From contig NZ_JACDUL010000002.1 of the NCBI RefSeq assembly GCF_013760955.1, positions 318,719-382,718 on the forward strand: 64,000 nucleotides of DNA, given 5' to 3'. How positions within the stretch are numbered: position 1 is the first letter of the stretch; each line of letters begins with the position of its first letter. This DNA is from Methanococcus maripaludis (GTDB taxonomy: Archaea; AGJL01; Methanococci; Methanococcales; Methanococcaceae). The notes beneath the pieces are model-generated. The model was not told the origin of the DNA, did no database searches, and worked only from the letters and a program-made list of their open reading frames with translations. This document shows positions 7,970 through 15,466 of this stretch, piece by piece. Position numbers and translations under genes: made by a program.

Positions 7970-8248
7970 ATGGTATCAAAAATATATCTTGAAAATTTAA
8001 AAGTTGGGACAAAGATTAAAATGAATATTGAAACTAGAATAAGAAAATATTTTAAAAAAGACATTTCACACATGCTGTTTAGTGTTCTTTCAGTAATGCT
8101 TTTAACATTTATTGTTTTAAATGTATTTCAATTAGTTATAGTTCGAAATCCGTTTTTAAATGAACTATTGCATAATCTTGATATTTTAACAGGCTTTTTC
8201 ATGGTCGTGTCAGCAATTGGAATTGTCGTTATGGAGATTATTTTTTAA
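7970..8248 (+). CDS. Small two-TM protein, doubtful
   Basis: The frame is open from a TTG at 7946. ATGs occur at 7970 and 8021, none with a good ribosome site, so the start is uncertain (92 or 75 residues). Two hydrophobic helices (MLFSVLSVMLLTFIVLNVFQLVIV and a C-terminal one ending VVMEIIF) follow a basic leader (RIRKYFKKD). The stop codon falls inside the 47-bp repeat described at 8244-8290. It could be a real small membrane protein, or a remnant trimmed by a recombination event at that repeat. From 7728 to 7945 I see only AT-rich sequence with a GTATC/GATAC hairpin. Confidence 0.35.
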   Translation: MVSKIYLENLKVGTKIKMNIETRIRKYFKKDISHMLFSVLSVMLLTFIVLNVFQLVIVRNPFLNELLHNLDILTGFFMVVSAIGIVVMEIIF

Positions 8249-8290
8249 AAAAATAAAGTTTAGAAATTAATTTCCATTACTCTTTGATAC
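8244..8290. repeat. Copy 1 of 47-bp repeat (integrase 3' end), candidate att site
   Basis: This 47-bp stretch matches 10491-10537 with at most three differences: 13 identical bases (TTTAAAAAAATAA), three variable, then 31 identical. The second copy covers the last ten codons of the integrase gene, its stop and 16 bases beyond. Within the identical part lies a perfect 12-bp palindrome GAAATTAATTTC (8263-8274). Identity beyond the coding end, with drop-off farther into the gene, argues for a recombination site rather than mere gene remnant. Confidence 0.7.
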
Positions 8291-8320
8291 CATCTTTAAA
8301 GAGCCTGTTTATTTATGCTA
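8260..8320 (-). pseudogene. Decayed C-terminus of a tyrosine integrase
   Basis: Read on the minus strand this stretch gives N-K-Q-A-L-stop-R-W-Y-Q-R-V-M-E-I-N-F-stop. The intact integrase ends NKEALQREYQRVMEINF. Upstream of this the similarity vanishes, so only about the last 17 codons survive and they contain an in-frame stop. It is either a remnant of an older integrase or the by-product of integration at the gene's 3' end. Confidence 0.7.
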
Positions 8321-8411
8321 AAAATAATAATTAAAAATTCTTAGCAAAAGCAAACGTCATTTAATCCCGTTAAAATAGTTATTATGTATTTTTTTAAAGT
8401 ATTATGCCTTT

Positions 8412-8460
8412 TGTGGGCCCACATTCACAAATTAGTCATTTTTATAAGTTGGTTGTGAAT
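8412..8460. repeat. Palindrome TGTGGGCCCACA with adjoining hairpin
   Basis: A perfect 12-bp palindrome TGTGGGCCCACA occupies 8412-8423. It is followed directly by an 8-bp inverted repeat ATTCACAA (8423-8430) / TTGTGAAT (8453-8460). It opens the structured gene-free stretch 8249-9740. Confidence 0.6.
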
Positions 8461-8520
8461 TTAAAGACCTAAATTCATCTCAATTACATAATGTATTTAT
8501 AAAATATGATTTTATCTAGT

Positions 8521-8622
8521 AATGGTTCTGTTTTAGTTCTTACGTTGTAGCACCTGAAACTTATGGTGTTGTCCTCGATAGAGTTAAATCCCCAATCATT
8601 ACTAAAACAGGACCACTTTTTT
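8521..8622 (+). ncRNA. Possible structured small RNA with terminator-like end
   Basis: A 14-bp outer stem (8524-8537 with 8601-8614, one G-U pair) encloses two smaller hairpins. The first is about 8 bp around CACC/GGTG (8547-8554/8565-8572), the second CTC-GATA-GAG (8574-8583). Together they form a compact three-way junction. A run of six T follows (8617-8622), as in transcript ends. The single-stranded GTTAAATCCCC (8583-8593) recurs at 9168. The strand is assigned from the T run. It could instead be a DNA secondary structure used in replication. Confidence 0.45.
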
Positions 8623-8765
8623 ATTTATAAATAATCGGGATTTTAGTTATTATTCTTTTATTTAAATTTTAAAATGGATTTTGATCGAAATTTGATCCAG
8701 AATAATTAAAAACATACACAAAAAATATTTATAGATCAAAATTCATGTTTAATGGGCCCCCTACT

Positions 8766-8952
8766 TGGTGTCAATACGAAATAAATTATTATCTTGAAAA
8801 TATCCGAATTCTTATGAATTTATTGGGGGCCGGATATTTTTCACTTGTAAATTGTTATGGCTTTTTTCATATTTCAATTAGTAAAATTTATATACTTAAA
8901 AAATCTTTTAGCTACAATGTCCCAGGTAACTAGTTAAATCGTATTGACACCA
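8766..8952. mobile_element. MITE-like element with 14-bp terminal inverted repeats
   Basis: The perfect inverted repeat TGGTGTCAATACGA (8766-8779) / TCGTATTGACACCA (8939-8952) bounds 187 bp with no convincing gene. If the ends are taken as GGTGTC...GACACC, ACTT sits directly on each side (8763-8766, 8952-8955), a possible 4-bp target duplication. Inside is a second, 12-bp inverted repeat (TGAAAATATCCG at 8795-8806, CGGATATTTTTCA at 8831-8843). The size and layout fit a non-autonomous transposable element. A 62-codon reading frame within it shows no protein-like features. Confidence 0.5.
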
Positions 8953-9156
8953 CTTTGAAATTTTTTACCTTTTTGGCCTCAAGATAGAATTTAAGGTGAA
9001 TTGGGACACTCACCTCTAATTTCAAGAAAATTGATTTTTTTTAATAAATAATGATTTTAAATTTAAAAAACAGATTTTAAAAAAGTTTTTTTCAAAAAGG
9101 AATAAAAAATATCGCTAGTATTTATTACTGCATTTATATTTATTCCGTTAATCCTA

Positions 9157-9217
9157 TCCTCGAGTTAGTTAAAATCCCCATAATAACTAACTAAGTTGGA
9201 ACCGAAGTTCCATTTTT
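9157..9217 (+). other. Tandem hairpins, second one terminator-like
   Basis: GTTAGTTA/TAACTAAC (9164-9171/9184-9191) presents AAATCCCC in its 12-base loop. Next comes GGAAC-CGAA-GTTCC (9198-9211), followed by ATTTTT. The lead-in TCCTCGA and the GTTAAAATCCCC stretch repeat the motif order of the structure at 8572-8593. A further perfect 8-bp hairpin ATTAATTT/AAATTAAT lies at 9303-9322. No convincing gene is seen in 9218-9740. Confidence 0.5.
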
Positions 9218-9740
9218 GATCTATTATTCACGTAATATTAATAGTTTACGATCAAACGGCCATAAAACTTTATTATTTGGGGGTATAACATAATTAAAGG
9301 GTATTAATTTATTTAAATTAATATTGTGGGGATATTATGAAGGTTATTTGATAAATCTTTATAGAATATCACTAAAATTAAATCAAAAATAACATATAGT
9401 ATATTAAAAATAAGATACGTCGTGGCATGACCACAATATTCACATGTCTGAATTAAGTTAAAATATGCTATGTTGCTTAATTCTATAAATTCCTCTCCGA
9501 TAAACTCTACGTCCAAAAGAGTTTAAACTTAGAAAATTAACCCGAAAAGTTTTTTTCTTTTTTAAATTTTTAATCCCAAGTATAACCATTAAATAGTCAT
9601 TAAATACATAATTTTAACACGTCAGTAAAATGACATTTATTGTAGCTATTTTTAATATCTTTAAAAGAATTTTAAGCAGTGATTAAACTTTTATCTTGAA
9701 AATGAGTTTTAATTTTTTGATTTGAAAAAAGTAAAAAAGT

Positions 9741-10142
9741 TTAAGCAATCGCACTTGTTGCCTGAATATTAAATGATTCGTTTGAAAGCCCATATTCATT
9801 AAGAGCTTTTGCGTTTATTGACTTTTCAAATGGTTTATTTCTTTTTAAAACTTCTAAAATTATGTTTATTTTAACGGTTTCTTTGTAAACTTCTATAAGT
9901 CCGCTTGTTCCAATAATGTTGCTTAAATCAAATTTAGTTACTCCAAATATTTCAGAAGCATCAATTATTTCTACACCAGTTATTATTTTTTCCCCTGTTT
10001 TAGTTACACCCATATCTAAATAGATATTATCTACTTCGATTGTGTGATCGTATTCGGCTTCAATGTTTTTTCTTTTGATATACATTGCATCAGCGAGAGG
10101 ATCATAATTTAAAGTTACATCTTTACCTTCAAATTTACTCAT
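9741..10142 (-). CDS. DUF2283 protein, antitoxin-like
   Basis: 133 residues, ATG with GAGGAC ahead. The DUF2283 signature is clear: LNYDPLADAMYIK near residue 11 and later a ...TGVEIIDASEIFG segment (family pattern YDPEADALYI ... GIEIL-AS). Downstream of the domain is about 50 residues of unrecognised helical tail. It overlaps the end of the DUF4258 gene by 8 bases. DUF2283 genes commonly sit next to DUF4258 genes and the pair is regarded as toxin-antitoxin-like; which partner neutralises which is not shown by the sequence. The position beside an integrase fits a stability module. Confidence 0.75.
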   Translation of the reverse strand: MSKFEGKDVTLNYDPLADAMYIKRKNIEAEYDHTIEVDNIYLDMGVTKTGEKIITGVEIIDASEIFGVTKFDLSNIIGTSGLIEVYKETVKINIILEVLKRNKPFEKSINAKALNEYGLSNESFNIQATSAIA

Positions 10143-10431
10143 GTTTTGTCCTCCGTTTAGAATCTTGGGGAATTGGTGAAATAAAGTAGAATTTATTGAA
10201 TCTGTATGCTATAACGAGAATAATGTCTTTTTTTGAATCATATTCATAATATAATTTAAATGTATCAGAATTTTGATTAATTATTCCTTTACACTTTTTA
10301 GTTTTGATTATATTATAAAGTTCATCAAATTTAAAATTTCTTTCTTTCAACCTATGAACAAAGTGTTCAGTTAGTTCATAATTGGTTTTGGAAAGTGTTT
10401 TTATAATTTCTAAAAATTCTTCAATTTCCAT
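10135..10431 (-). CDS. DUF4258 protein, toxin-like
   Basis: 98 residues, ATG behind TTTGTGAAA. The pattern LTEHFVHRLKERNFKFDELYNII and the following beta strands (FKLYYEYDSKKDIILVIAYRF) fit DUF4258, a small fold related to RelE/HigB-like toxins (H-x(3)-R-x(3)-R signature, family knowledge). It is first in a two-gene unit with the DUF2283 gene, overlapping by 8 bases, the usual arrangement for such pairs. The target, if any, cannot be read from the sequence. It is transcribed in the same direction as the integrase upstream. Confidence 0.75.
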   Translation of the reverse strand: MEIEEFLEIIKTLSKTNYELTEHFVHRLKERNFKFDELYNIIKTKKCKGIINQNSDTFKLYYEYDSKKDIILVIAYRFNKFYFISPIPQDSKRRTKHE

Positions 10432-10490
10432 ATTTTCACAAATGAGTAGTGATTATTTATCATTTAGGTTATTAAAAACAGTTTTTTCAG

Positions 10491-10537
10491 TTTAAAAAAA
10501 TAAGAATTAGAAATTAATTTCCATTACTCTTTGATAC
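10491..10537. repeat. Copy 2 of 47-bp repeat (integrase 3' end)
   Basis: This is the partner of the copy at 8244-8290. It contains the integrase stop codon, its last ten codons and 16 downstream bases, with the 12-bp palindrome GAAATTAATTTC at 10510-10521. The interval between the copies is 2.2 kb and carries the toxin-antitoxin-like pair and the structured gene-free zone. Confidence 0.7.
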
Positions 10538-11355
10538 TCTCTTTGCAGAGCTTCTTTGTTTTTGTGCAGATATATCGAAGTTGTGGATAAATCTTCATGA
10601 CCCAAAATTAAAGAGAGTGATTTTAAGTCAATTCCACGTTCTAACATGCTTGTAGCAAATGTATGTCTTAGAATGTGGGGCGTTATCCTAATATGTATGT
10701 TTGGAGCTACTTCGTTAATGTATTCTTTATATAATGTTAGACTTCTCTGTGAAAAATGTCCCCTGTAAACTCCAAGAAATAAATTATCACATTTTGGATC
10801 TCGATAACTTCTTTCCTTGATATATTCCCTTAAGTGAAATGCCAAATCCCTATCAAAAAATACATATCTATCTTTTTTACCTTTTCCAGAACCGATAAAT
10901 GCAATTTTTGAATCCAAATCTACATCTTGAACTTTGAGGTTTACAAGTTCAGATATTCGAACTCCGGTTTTAAGGATAAACATAGTAATTACATAGTAGT
11001 CGTATCTTTTGATATTTGATAAAAGATAGTTTGCTTGGGAAGTAGTTAAATAATTTCTTTCCTTTTTTTCACGTCTGAGGGTCTTTAAAAACTTTTTAAC
11101 TGGATTGTCCAGTAAATATTTTTCTTCAATTCCCCAGTCATAAAATCGGCTTACTGTTCCAAGTACTGACATTTTACTATTTTTAGTTGCTTTGTGATTT
11201 GTATAAAATAAAATGACATCATTTACCATGACATCTCGCCATCTTTTATTGGCATACTTTTGGAAAGTTCTTAATCCATATTTATACGAGTTTATTGTGG
11301 ATTTAGAAAGTCCTGTACAAAATTCTAAGTATCTTTTAGAGATTTCATCTTGCAT
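10507..11355 (-). CDS. Tyrosine recombinase/integrase
   Basis: 282 residues, ATG with ACAGGTG ahead. The N-terminal SAM-like core-binding domain (residues 1-85: STINSYKYGLRTFQKYA) is followed by the catalytic domain. The catalytic residues are recognisable: Arg in TGVRISEL, a beta-hairpin Lys in GKGKKDR, H-x-x-R in TPHILRHTFATS, His in LGHEDL, and the nucleophile Tyr in TTSIYLH. It is full length and apparently intact, of the XerC/D-like archaeal type. It presumably integrates and excises the island. It lies 15 bases after a small DNA-binding-like gene. Its last 31 bases are repeated at 8260-8290, which suggests the attachment site overlaps the gene's end. Confidence 0.9.
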   Translation of the reverse strand: MQDEISKRYLEFCTGLSKSTINSYKYGLRTFQKYANKRWRDVMVNDVILFYTNHKATKNSKMSVLGTVSRFYDWGIEEKYLLDNPVKKFLKTLRREKKERNYLTTSQANYLLSNIKRYDYYVITMFILKTGVRISELVNLKVQDVDLDSKIAFIGSGKGKKDRYVFFDRDLAFHLREYIKERSYRDPKCDNLFLGVYRGHFSQRSLTLYKEYINEVAPNIHIRITPHILRHTFATSMLERGIDLKSLSLILGHEDLSTTSIYLHKNKEALQREYQRVMEINF

Positions 11356-11370
11356 TTTAAAACACCTGTT

Positions 11371-11901
11371 TTAAAGTTCTTGAAACTCTACACTTGCGAA
11401 TCTGCCACTTGGATTTTCAAAAGCTATAAATTTATCTCCCCTTCTTTCGATGTAGTCATTAAATAACGGGTCTTGTATGACCACTTCTCTAAACATGTTG
11501 ACCAATCTTGGATTATCAGTGATTCCCATTTTTTCTACTAATTCCGCAAATGTTAAAGTTTGAGGGTACACATTTCCGATGATTTCAAATGCTTTATCGA
11601 TTAATTCTCTCTTTTCTTTTCCTGTTGAGTTCTCACGTAATTCTCTTGATATATGGTGTACCGATTTGAGTAATTTGTCTTGTGTTGCGTTGTTTTTCAA
11701 TTCTAGGGTGTTTAAAATGTTTAATATATGGTCTAACTTATCAGTTATGTTTGGATTTTTTTCTTTCTCGTAGTTTTTGAGAGTAAATACTATTGAAAAC
11801 CTTATAAAGTCGCTAAAACTATTAAAACCTAGTTCTTTAGATTCTTTTTTGTAAAGTTTTAGTTTTTCTTCGTCATGGAAGTAAACTTCTGTTCTAGGCA
11901 A
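11371..11901 (-). CDS. Ribbon-helix-helix-like partner of the integrase
   Basis: About 176 residues from a TTG at 11901 with GGTGG just ahead; an upstream in-frame TTG at 11916 lacks a good site. The N-terminal 45 residues (RTEVYFHDEEKLKLYKKESKELGFNSFSDFIRFSIVF) look like a ribbon-helix-helix unit: a short strand, then two helices with the typical GFNSFSDFIRF turn. A charged helical middle (possible coiled coil) and a C-terminal domain follow. Its position directly before the integrase suggests a repressor or excision factor, which is inference. The stretch 11917-12057 has an ATGGTAA/TTACCAT inverted repeat that may be its operator. Confidence 0.6.
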   Translation of the reverse strand: MPRTEVYFHDEEKLKLYKKESKELGFNSFSDFIRFSIVFTLKNYEKEKNPNITDKLDHILNILNTLELKNNATQDKLLKSVHHISRELRENSTGKEKRELIDKAFEIIGNVYPQTLTFAELVEKMGITDNPRLVNMFREVVIQDPLFNDYIERRGDKFIAFENPSGRFASVEFQEL

Positions 11902-12057
11902 CTTACCACCTGCCAAATATTTTAATAAGTACAGTATATATAGTATGGTAAACGTCGAAATCTACGTTATATTACCATGATAAGACTTATGGAATTTAGA
12001 TAATCATTATTCTTTGAAAAACATTAAAATCATTTGGAAAATTTGGAAGAGATACGT

Positions 12058-14100
12058 ATGAAAACAGAGATGACGAACGTTGATATCAGTGCCGCAGTAT
12101 CCGAACTTCAAAAAGTAATCAACGGAAAATTAGACAAGGCTTTTTTAGTAAATAACCAGGATGGAAAGGAATTAATTTTAAAAGTACACATTCCTGAAAT
12201 TGGTTCAAGAGAAATCGCAATAGGCCTTGGAAAGTATAAATACATAACAACTACGGAATACGAGAGAGAAAAACCAAGAAACCCCCCTTCATTTGTAATG
12301 TTACTTAGGAAACACTTGAAAAACATTAAAATAACGAGTGTTGCCCAGCATAACTTTGACAGAATTGTAATTTTTAATTTTGAATGGAACGAATTAAAAT
12401 ATAAACTGATTATCGAGTTATTCGGGGATGGAAATGCAATACTCCTCGATAGTGAAGATAAAATCATTTTGCCATTAAAAATTGAAAGGTGGAGCACAAG
12501 AAAGATTGTTCCAAAAGAAATTTACAAGTTCCCGCCTCAAAAGGACCTCGATCCAAAAAATTTAGAGTACTCGCTTGCTAAAGAATTATTTATCGAAGAA
12601 TTCCATAAGGAAGAAAACAAAGATACAGAAGTTGTAAGAATAATTTCAAGAATTTTTGGGCTTGCGGGAGTTTATTCAGAAGAAATTTGTTTAATTTCAG
12701 AAATAGATAAAAATTTGAAAAATCCGAAAAACGAAGAAATTAAAAAACTTTTCGAAGGCTCAAAATCATTTTTTAAGAGAGCATTTAATGAAATAAAACC
12801 AAAATCAGTACTTAAAAATGGGGAATTCATAGATATCGACCCAATTGATTTAAAAATGCATGAAAATTTAAAAGAAAATGAAATTAAACATTATGAAAGT
12901 TTTTTAACTGCACTTGATGAATATTTCTCAAGATTTATAATGAAAAAAGAGATTAAGCAGGCTGAATCAAAACTACAAAAACTCGTGAAAAAACAGGAGC
13001 GTATATTAAAAAGCCAGCTTGAAACTAAAGAAAAATACGAAAAACAATCCATTTTAAACCATAAACGTGGAGATTTGATTTACGCAAATTACTCACTAGT
13101 AGATGAAATTGTAAGCACAATTAAGCTTGCAAGAGAAAAAATGGACTGGAATGGAATTAAAAATGTAATTAAAGAAAATAAAACTCATCCAGTTTTAAGT
13201 AAAATAATAAACGTGAATGAAAAAAATGCAGAATTAACACTAAATCTATCTGCTGACTATGGAAATGGACTTATTGAAGATACAGTACCTGTAGATTTAA
13301 GAAAAAATGCTTTTGAAAATGCAGACATAGTTTACCAAAAATCAAAGAAATTTAAAAATAAAGTTCACGGTGTAATTGAAGCTTTAAAAATTTCTGAGAA
13401 AAAACTTGCTGAATTGAAAGAAAAAGAAAAACTTGATTCAGAAGTACTGAAAGAAAAAGAAGAAAATATTAAGAAAAAGGAAAGAAAAGTCCTTAAATGG
13501 TATGAAAAATTAAAATGGACGGTTATTGGCGGATATTTAATTGTTGCAGGAAAAGATGCGACTACAAACGAGATGTTGATAAAAAGATATGTTGAAAAAA
13601 ACGATATAGTATTCCACACACTCATGGAAGGAGCCCCATTTACAATTATTAGAACAGAAGGCTCTGAAGAAATACCTGATGAAAATATCCTGTTTGAAGT
13701 TGCAAAATTTGCAGCATCACACTCAAGAGCTTGGAAACTTGGAATTGGAAGTGCAGATGTCTACTGGGTTAGGCCAGACCAGATTTCAAAAACCGCAGAA
13801 AGTGGGGAATTCTTAAAAAAAGGAGCTTTTGTAATTAGGGGAAAAAGAAACTTCATAAGAAGTGCTGCACTTGAACTTGGAATCGGTATGTTAGAGTACG
13901 ATGGAAAATTAAGAATAACCACCGCCCCTGAAAGTGTTACAAAAGAAACCTTTAAAAAATGGCTTTTGTTAAAACCGGGTAAATTAAAAAAGAGCGATCT
14001 TGTAAAAGAGCTTTTAAAAGAATTTGGTGAATTCGAAGTAGATGATGAAGATATTTTAAGGGCACTTCCTCCAGGAGAGAGCGAAATAAAACTAAAATAA
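12058..14100 (+). CDS. rqcH: Ribosome quality control protein RqcH/NEMF
   Basis: About 680 residues from the ATG at 12058 (MKTEMTNVDISA). The open frame reaches a TTG at 12034, but M-K-x-E-M-[ST]-[NS]-x-D begins archaeal members. It has an N-terminal NFACT-N domain with IFNFEWNELKYKLIIELFGDGNAIL, a long coiled coil (residues 290-490, KKQERILKSQLETKEKY), and then the NFACT-R domain with WYEKLKWTVIGGYLIVAGKDATTNE and HTLMEGAPFTII. The family binds split large ribosomal subunits carrying stalled peptidyl-tRNA and, in bacteria and eukaryotes, directs untemplated tailing. It is a core gene marking the right edge of the island. Confidence 0.88.
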   Translation: MKTEMTNVDISAAVSELQKVINGKLDKAFLVNNQDGKELILKVHIPEIGSREIAIGLGKYKYITTTEYEREKPRNPPSFVMLLRKHLKNIKITSVAQHNFDRIVIFNFEWNELKYKLIIELFGDGNAILLDSEDKIILPLKIERWSTRKIVPKEIYKFPPQKDLDPKNLEYSLAKELFIEEFHKEENKDTEVVRIISRIFGLAGVYSEEICLISEIDKNLKNPKNEEIKKLFEGSKSFFKRAFNEIKPKSVLKNGEFIDIDPIDLKMHENLKENEIKHYESFLTALDEYFSRFIMKKEIKQAESKLQKLVKKQERILKSQLETKEKYEKQSILNHKRGDLIYANYSLVDEIVSTIKLAREKMDWNGIKNVIKENKTHPVLSKIINVNEKNAELTLNLSADYGNGLIEDTVPVDLRKNAFENADIVYQKSKKFKNKVHGVIEALKISEKKLAELKEKEKLDSEVLKEKEENIKKKERKVLKWYEKLKWTVIGGYLIVAGKDATTNEMLIKRYVEKNDIVFHTLMEGAPFTIIRTEGSEEIPDENILFEVAKFAASHSRAWKLGIGSADVYWVRPDQISKTAESGEFLKKGAFVIRGKRNFIRSAALELGIGMLEYDGKLRITTAPESVTKETFKKWLLLKPGKLKKSDLVKELLKEFGEFEVDDEDILRALPPGESEIKLK

Positions 14101-14188
14101 TTTTTAATTTTTAAAATTCAAATCATAAGGCATATTAATTCTGAATTAAAAATAAAAAGTTAAATAAAAATTATAGAAGTTGGTTTTC

Positions 14189-14548
14189 ATGAAAAATACA
14201 ATTCAGAGAAGTTTTGAAATAAAAGATTACAGAATTCCAAAAACAGAGTTTGGAGATTTCTGGATGACTTTTGAAACTCGAGAAAAGTTAAAGACAAAAA
14301 TTACATATGTTCCAGAAAATGGAGAAAAATTCACTGCCTTAGAAGTTAAGTCAGTTATAGAAGAAATTATTTCAAAAAGTAAATATTTCAAAGAAAATCT
14401 TCCAGAAAATATCAAAGTTGAAGTTTTGTTCAAAAATCTAAGCAATGACTACTACAACCCTACTGAAAATGAAATTCCAGATTTTGAATTTAAAGATATG
14501 GATGAAATTAGTGTTTTATTTTATTTTATAGTCGATTACTACATCTAA
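14189..14548 (+). CDS. Hypothetical protein
   Basis: 119 residues from ATG at 14189. The TTG at 14180 also opens the frame, but the GAAGTTGG preceding it serves the ATG equally well. The product is not recognised. It is acidic, with a helix region ALEVKSVIEEIISKSKYF and a hydrophobic C-terminus ISVLFYFIVDYYI. It lies 88 bp after rqcH and ends 3 bp from the end of the convergent binding-protein gene. Confidence 0.6.
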   Translation: MKNTIQRSFEIKDYRIPKTEFGDFWMTFETREKLKTKITYVPENGEKFTALEVKSVIEEIISKSKYFKENLPENIKVEVLFKNLSNDYYNPTENEIPDFEFKDMDEISVLFYFIVDYYI

Positions 14549-14551
14549 ATT

Positions 14552-15298
14552 TTATTCATTTAATAACCATTTATTTTTTAGATTATCGTAAGTTCCATCT
14601 TCTTCCAATTCAGTTATTGCATTATTAATATCGCTTAATAATTCAGTGTTTTCTTTATTTACTGCAATTGAGATATTTTCGCCAAATGGGCATTCAAAAA
14701 TGCTTGTTAAATTGTTATTTTCAGGATAAAGTACGTATTCAAAGTATATTTCATCAACAATCATTACATTGATTTTTTCTTGATCGAATGCCCGTTCCAG
14801 TTCGGTAGTTGTTCTATATTTATATAATATAAATTCATGGTTTTCCTTAAGTCTCATTGCACATCCATCTTGAACAGTTCCTTTTATAACTCCGACAGTG
14901 CAGTTGTCTACTGTTTCAATTCCAGTATTTTTATCAACAACTTGGATACTCGTTGTATTTATATAGGATTTTGAAAATACTACGAGTTCTTCTCGTTCAG
15001 GAGTTACTGTGATTAAAGATATTGCACAATCCACCCGATTTGTTTCTACAGCATGTAAAAGATTTGCAAATTCATAAATTCGAAATTCCGGTTCCATATT
15101 CATTTTTTCTGCAATTCCAGTGATATATTCGATTTCAAATCCACTGTGAATTCCTGCATCCATGTAGTTTATTGGGTAGCATTCAGGAGTTATTCCAACC
15201 ACCAGTGTTTCTTTTTCCGCATTTTCGGAATTTGAAATGCATCCTGAAATTAAAATCATAAAAGCCGTTAAAATTAGGAGGATTTTAAATTTTAACAT
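14552..15298 (-). CDS. Family 3 extracellular solute-binding lipoprotein
   Basis: 248 residues. A signal peptide (KFKILLILTAFMILISGC) ends in a lipobox with Cys20 for lipid attachment. The rest is a PBP type 2 fold of the amino-acid/opine-binding family: LVVGITPECYPINYMDAGIHSGFEIE, CAISLITVTPEREELVVFS, and the hinge region IMIVDEIYF. It should bind a polar solute outside the cell and pass it to an ABC permease, but no permease or ATPase gene is adjacent. It may serve a transporter encoded elsewhere or act as a sensor. The 168-bp gap to the next gene shows no clear structure. Confidence 0.8.
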   Translation of the reverse strand: MLKFKILLILTAFMILISGCISNSENAEKETLVVGITPECYPINYMDAGIHSGFEIEYITGIAEKMNMEPEFRIYEFANLLHAVETNRVDCAISLITVTPEREELVVFSKSYINTTSIQVVDKNTGIETVDNCTVGVIKGTVQDGCAMRLKENHEFILYKYRTTTELERAFDQEKINVMIVDEIYFEYVLYPENNNLTSIFECPFGENISIAVNKENTELLSDINNAITELEEDGTYDNLKNKWLLNE

Positions 15299-15466
15299 AA
15301 TTTACCTCGAATTACATTTTAGATTTGTAAAATTAAATCAGTAAATCTAATATATATGTTTTAAGGTTATTTTGTTCCAGTAAAAGCGTAAATTTATAAA
15401 AAAACAGTTAAAAGAACTGAAAATACAGTTTTCTAAAAAAAATAAGTGTATTTAATAATTATTTAG

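Larger units (their letters stand above)
300..11960. mobile_element. Integrated plasmid-like genomic island (limits approximate)
   Basis: Between divergent core genes argS and rqcH lie about 11.6 kb containing a tyrosine integrase, a Rep-like protein, a DUF2080-like small protein, small unknown genes, a toxin-antitoxin-like pair and two long gene-free zones full of inverted repeats. As I recall, the M. maripaludis plasmid pURB500 has the same mix: a lambda-type integrase and long gene-free regions with arrays of direct and inverted repeats. That is the basis for suggesting an integrated relative. I could not find target-site duplications at the outer limits, so both ends are estimates. A 47-bp repeat at 8244 and 10491 may mark an internal junction. 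Confidence 0.7.

Noticed and set aside
8524-8615. tRNA-like ending (GTTAAATCCCC ... CAGGACCA) of the structured segment
   Set aside because: The outer stem is 14 bp instead of 7 and no anticodon arm exists; it is kept as a structured element, not a tRNA.
8745-8933. 62-codon frame within the MITE-like element
   Set aside because: It lacks a ribosome site and spans the terminal and internal inverted repeats.
9313-9516. 67-codon minus-strand frame with CEYCGH and a hydrophobic segment
   Set aside because: The only start is a TTG without a ribosome site, and the frame runs into a palindrome; the Cys motif alone is not enough.
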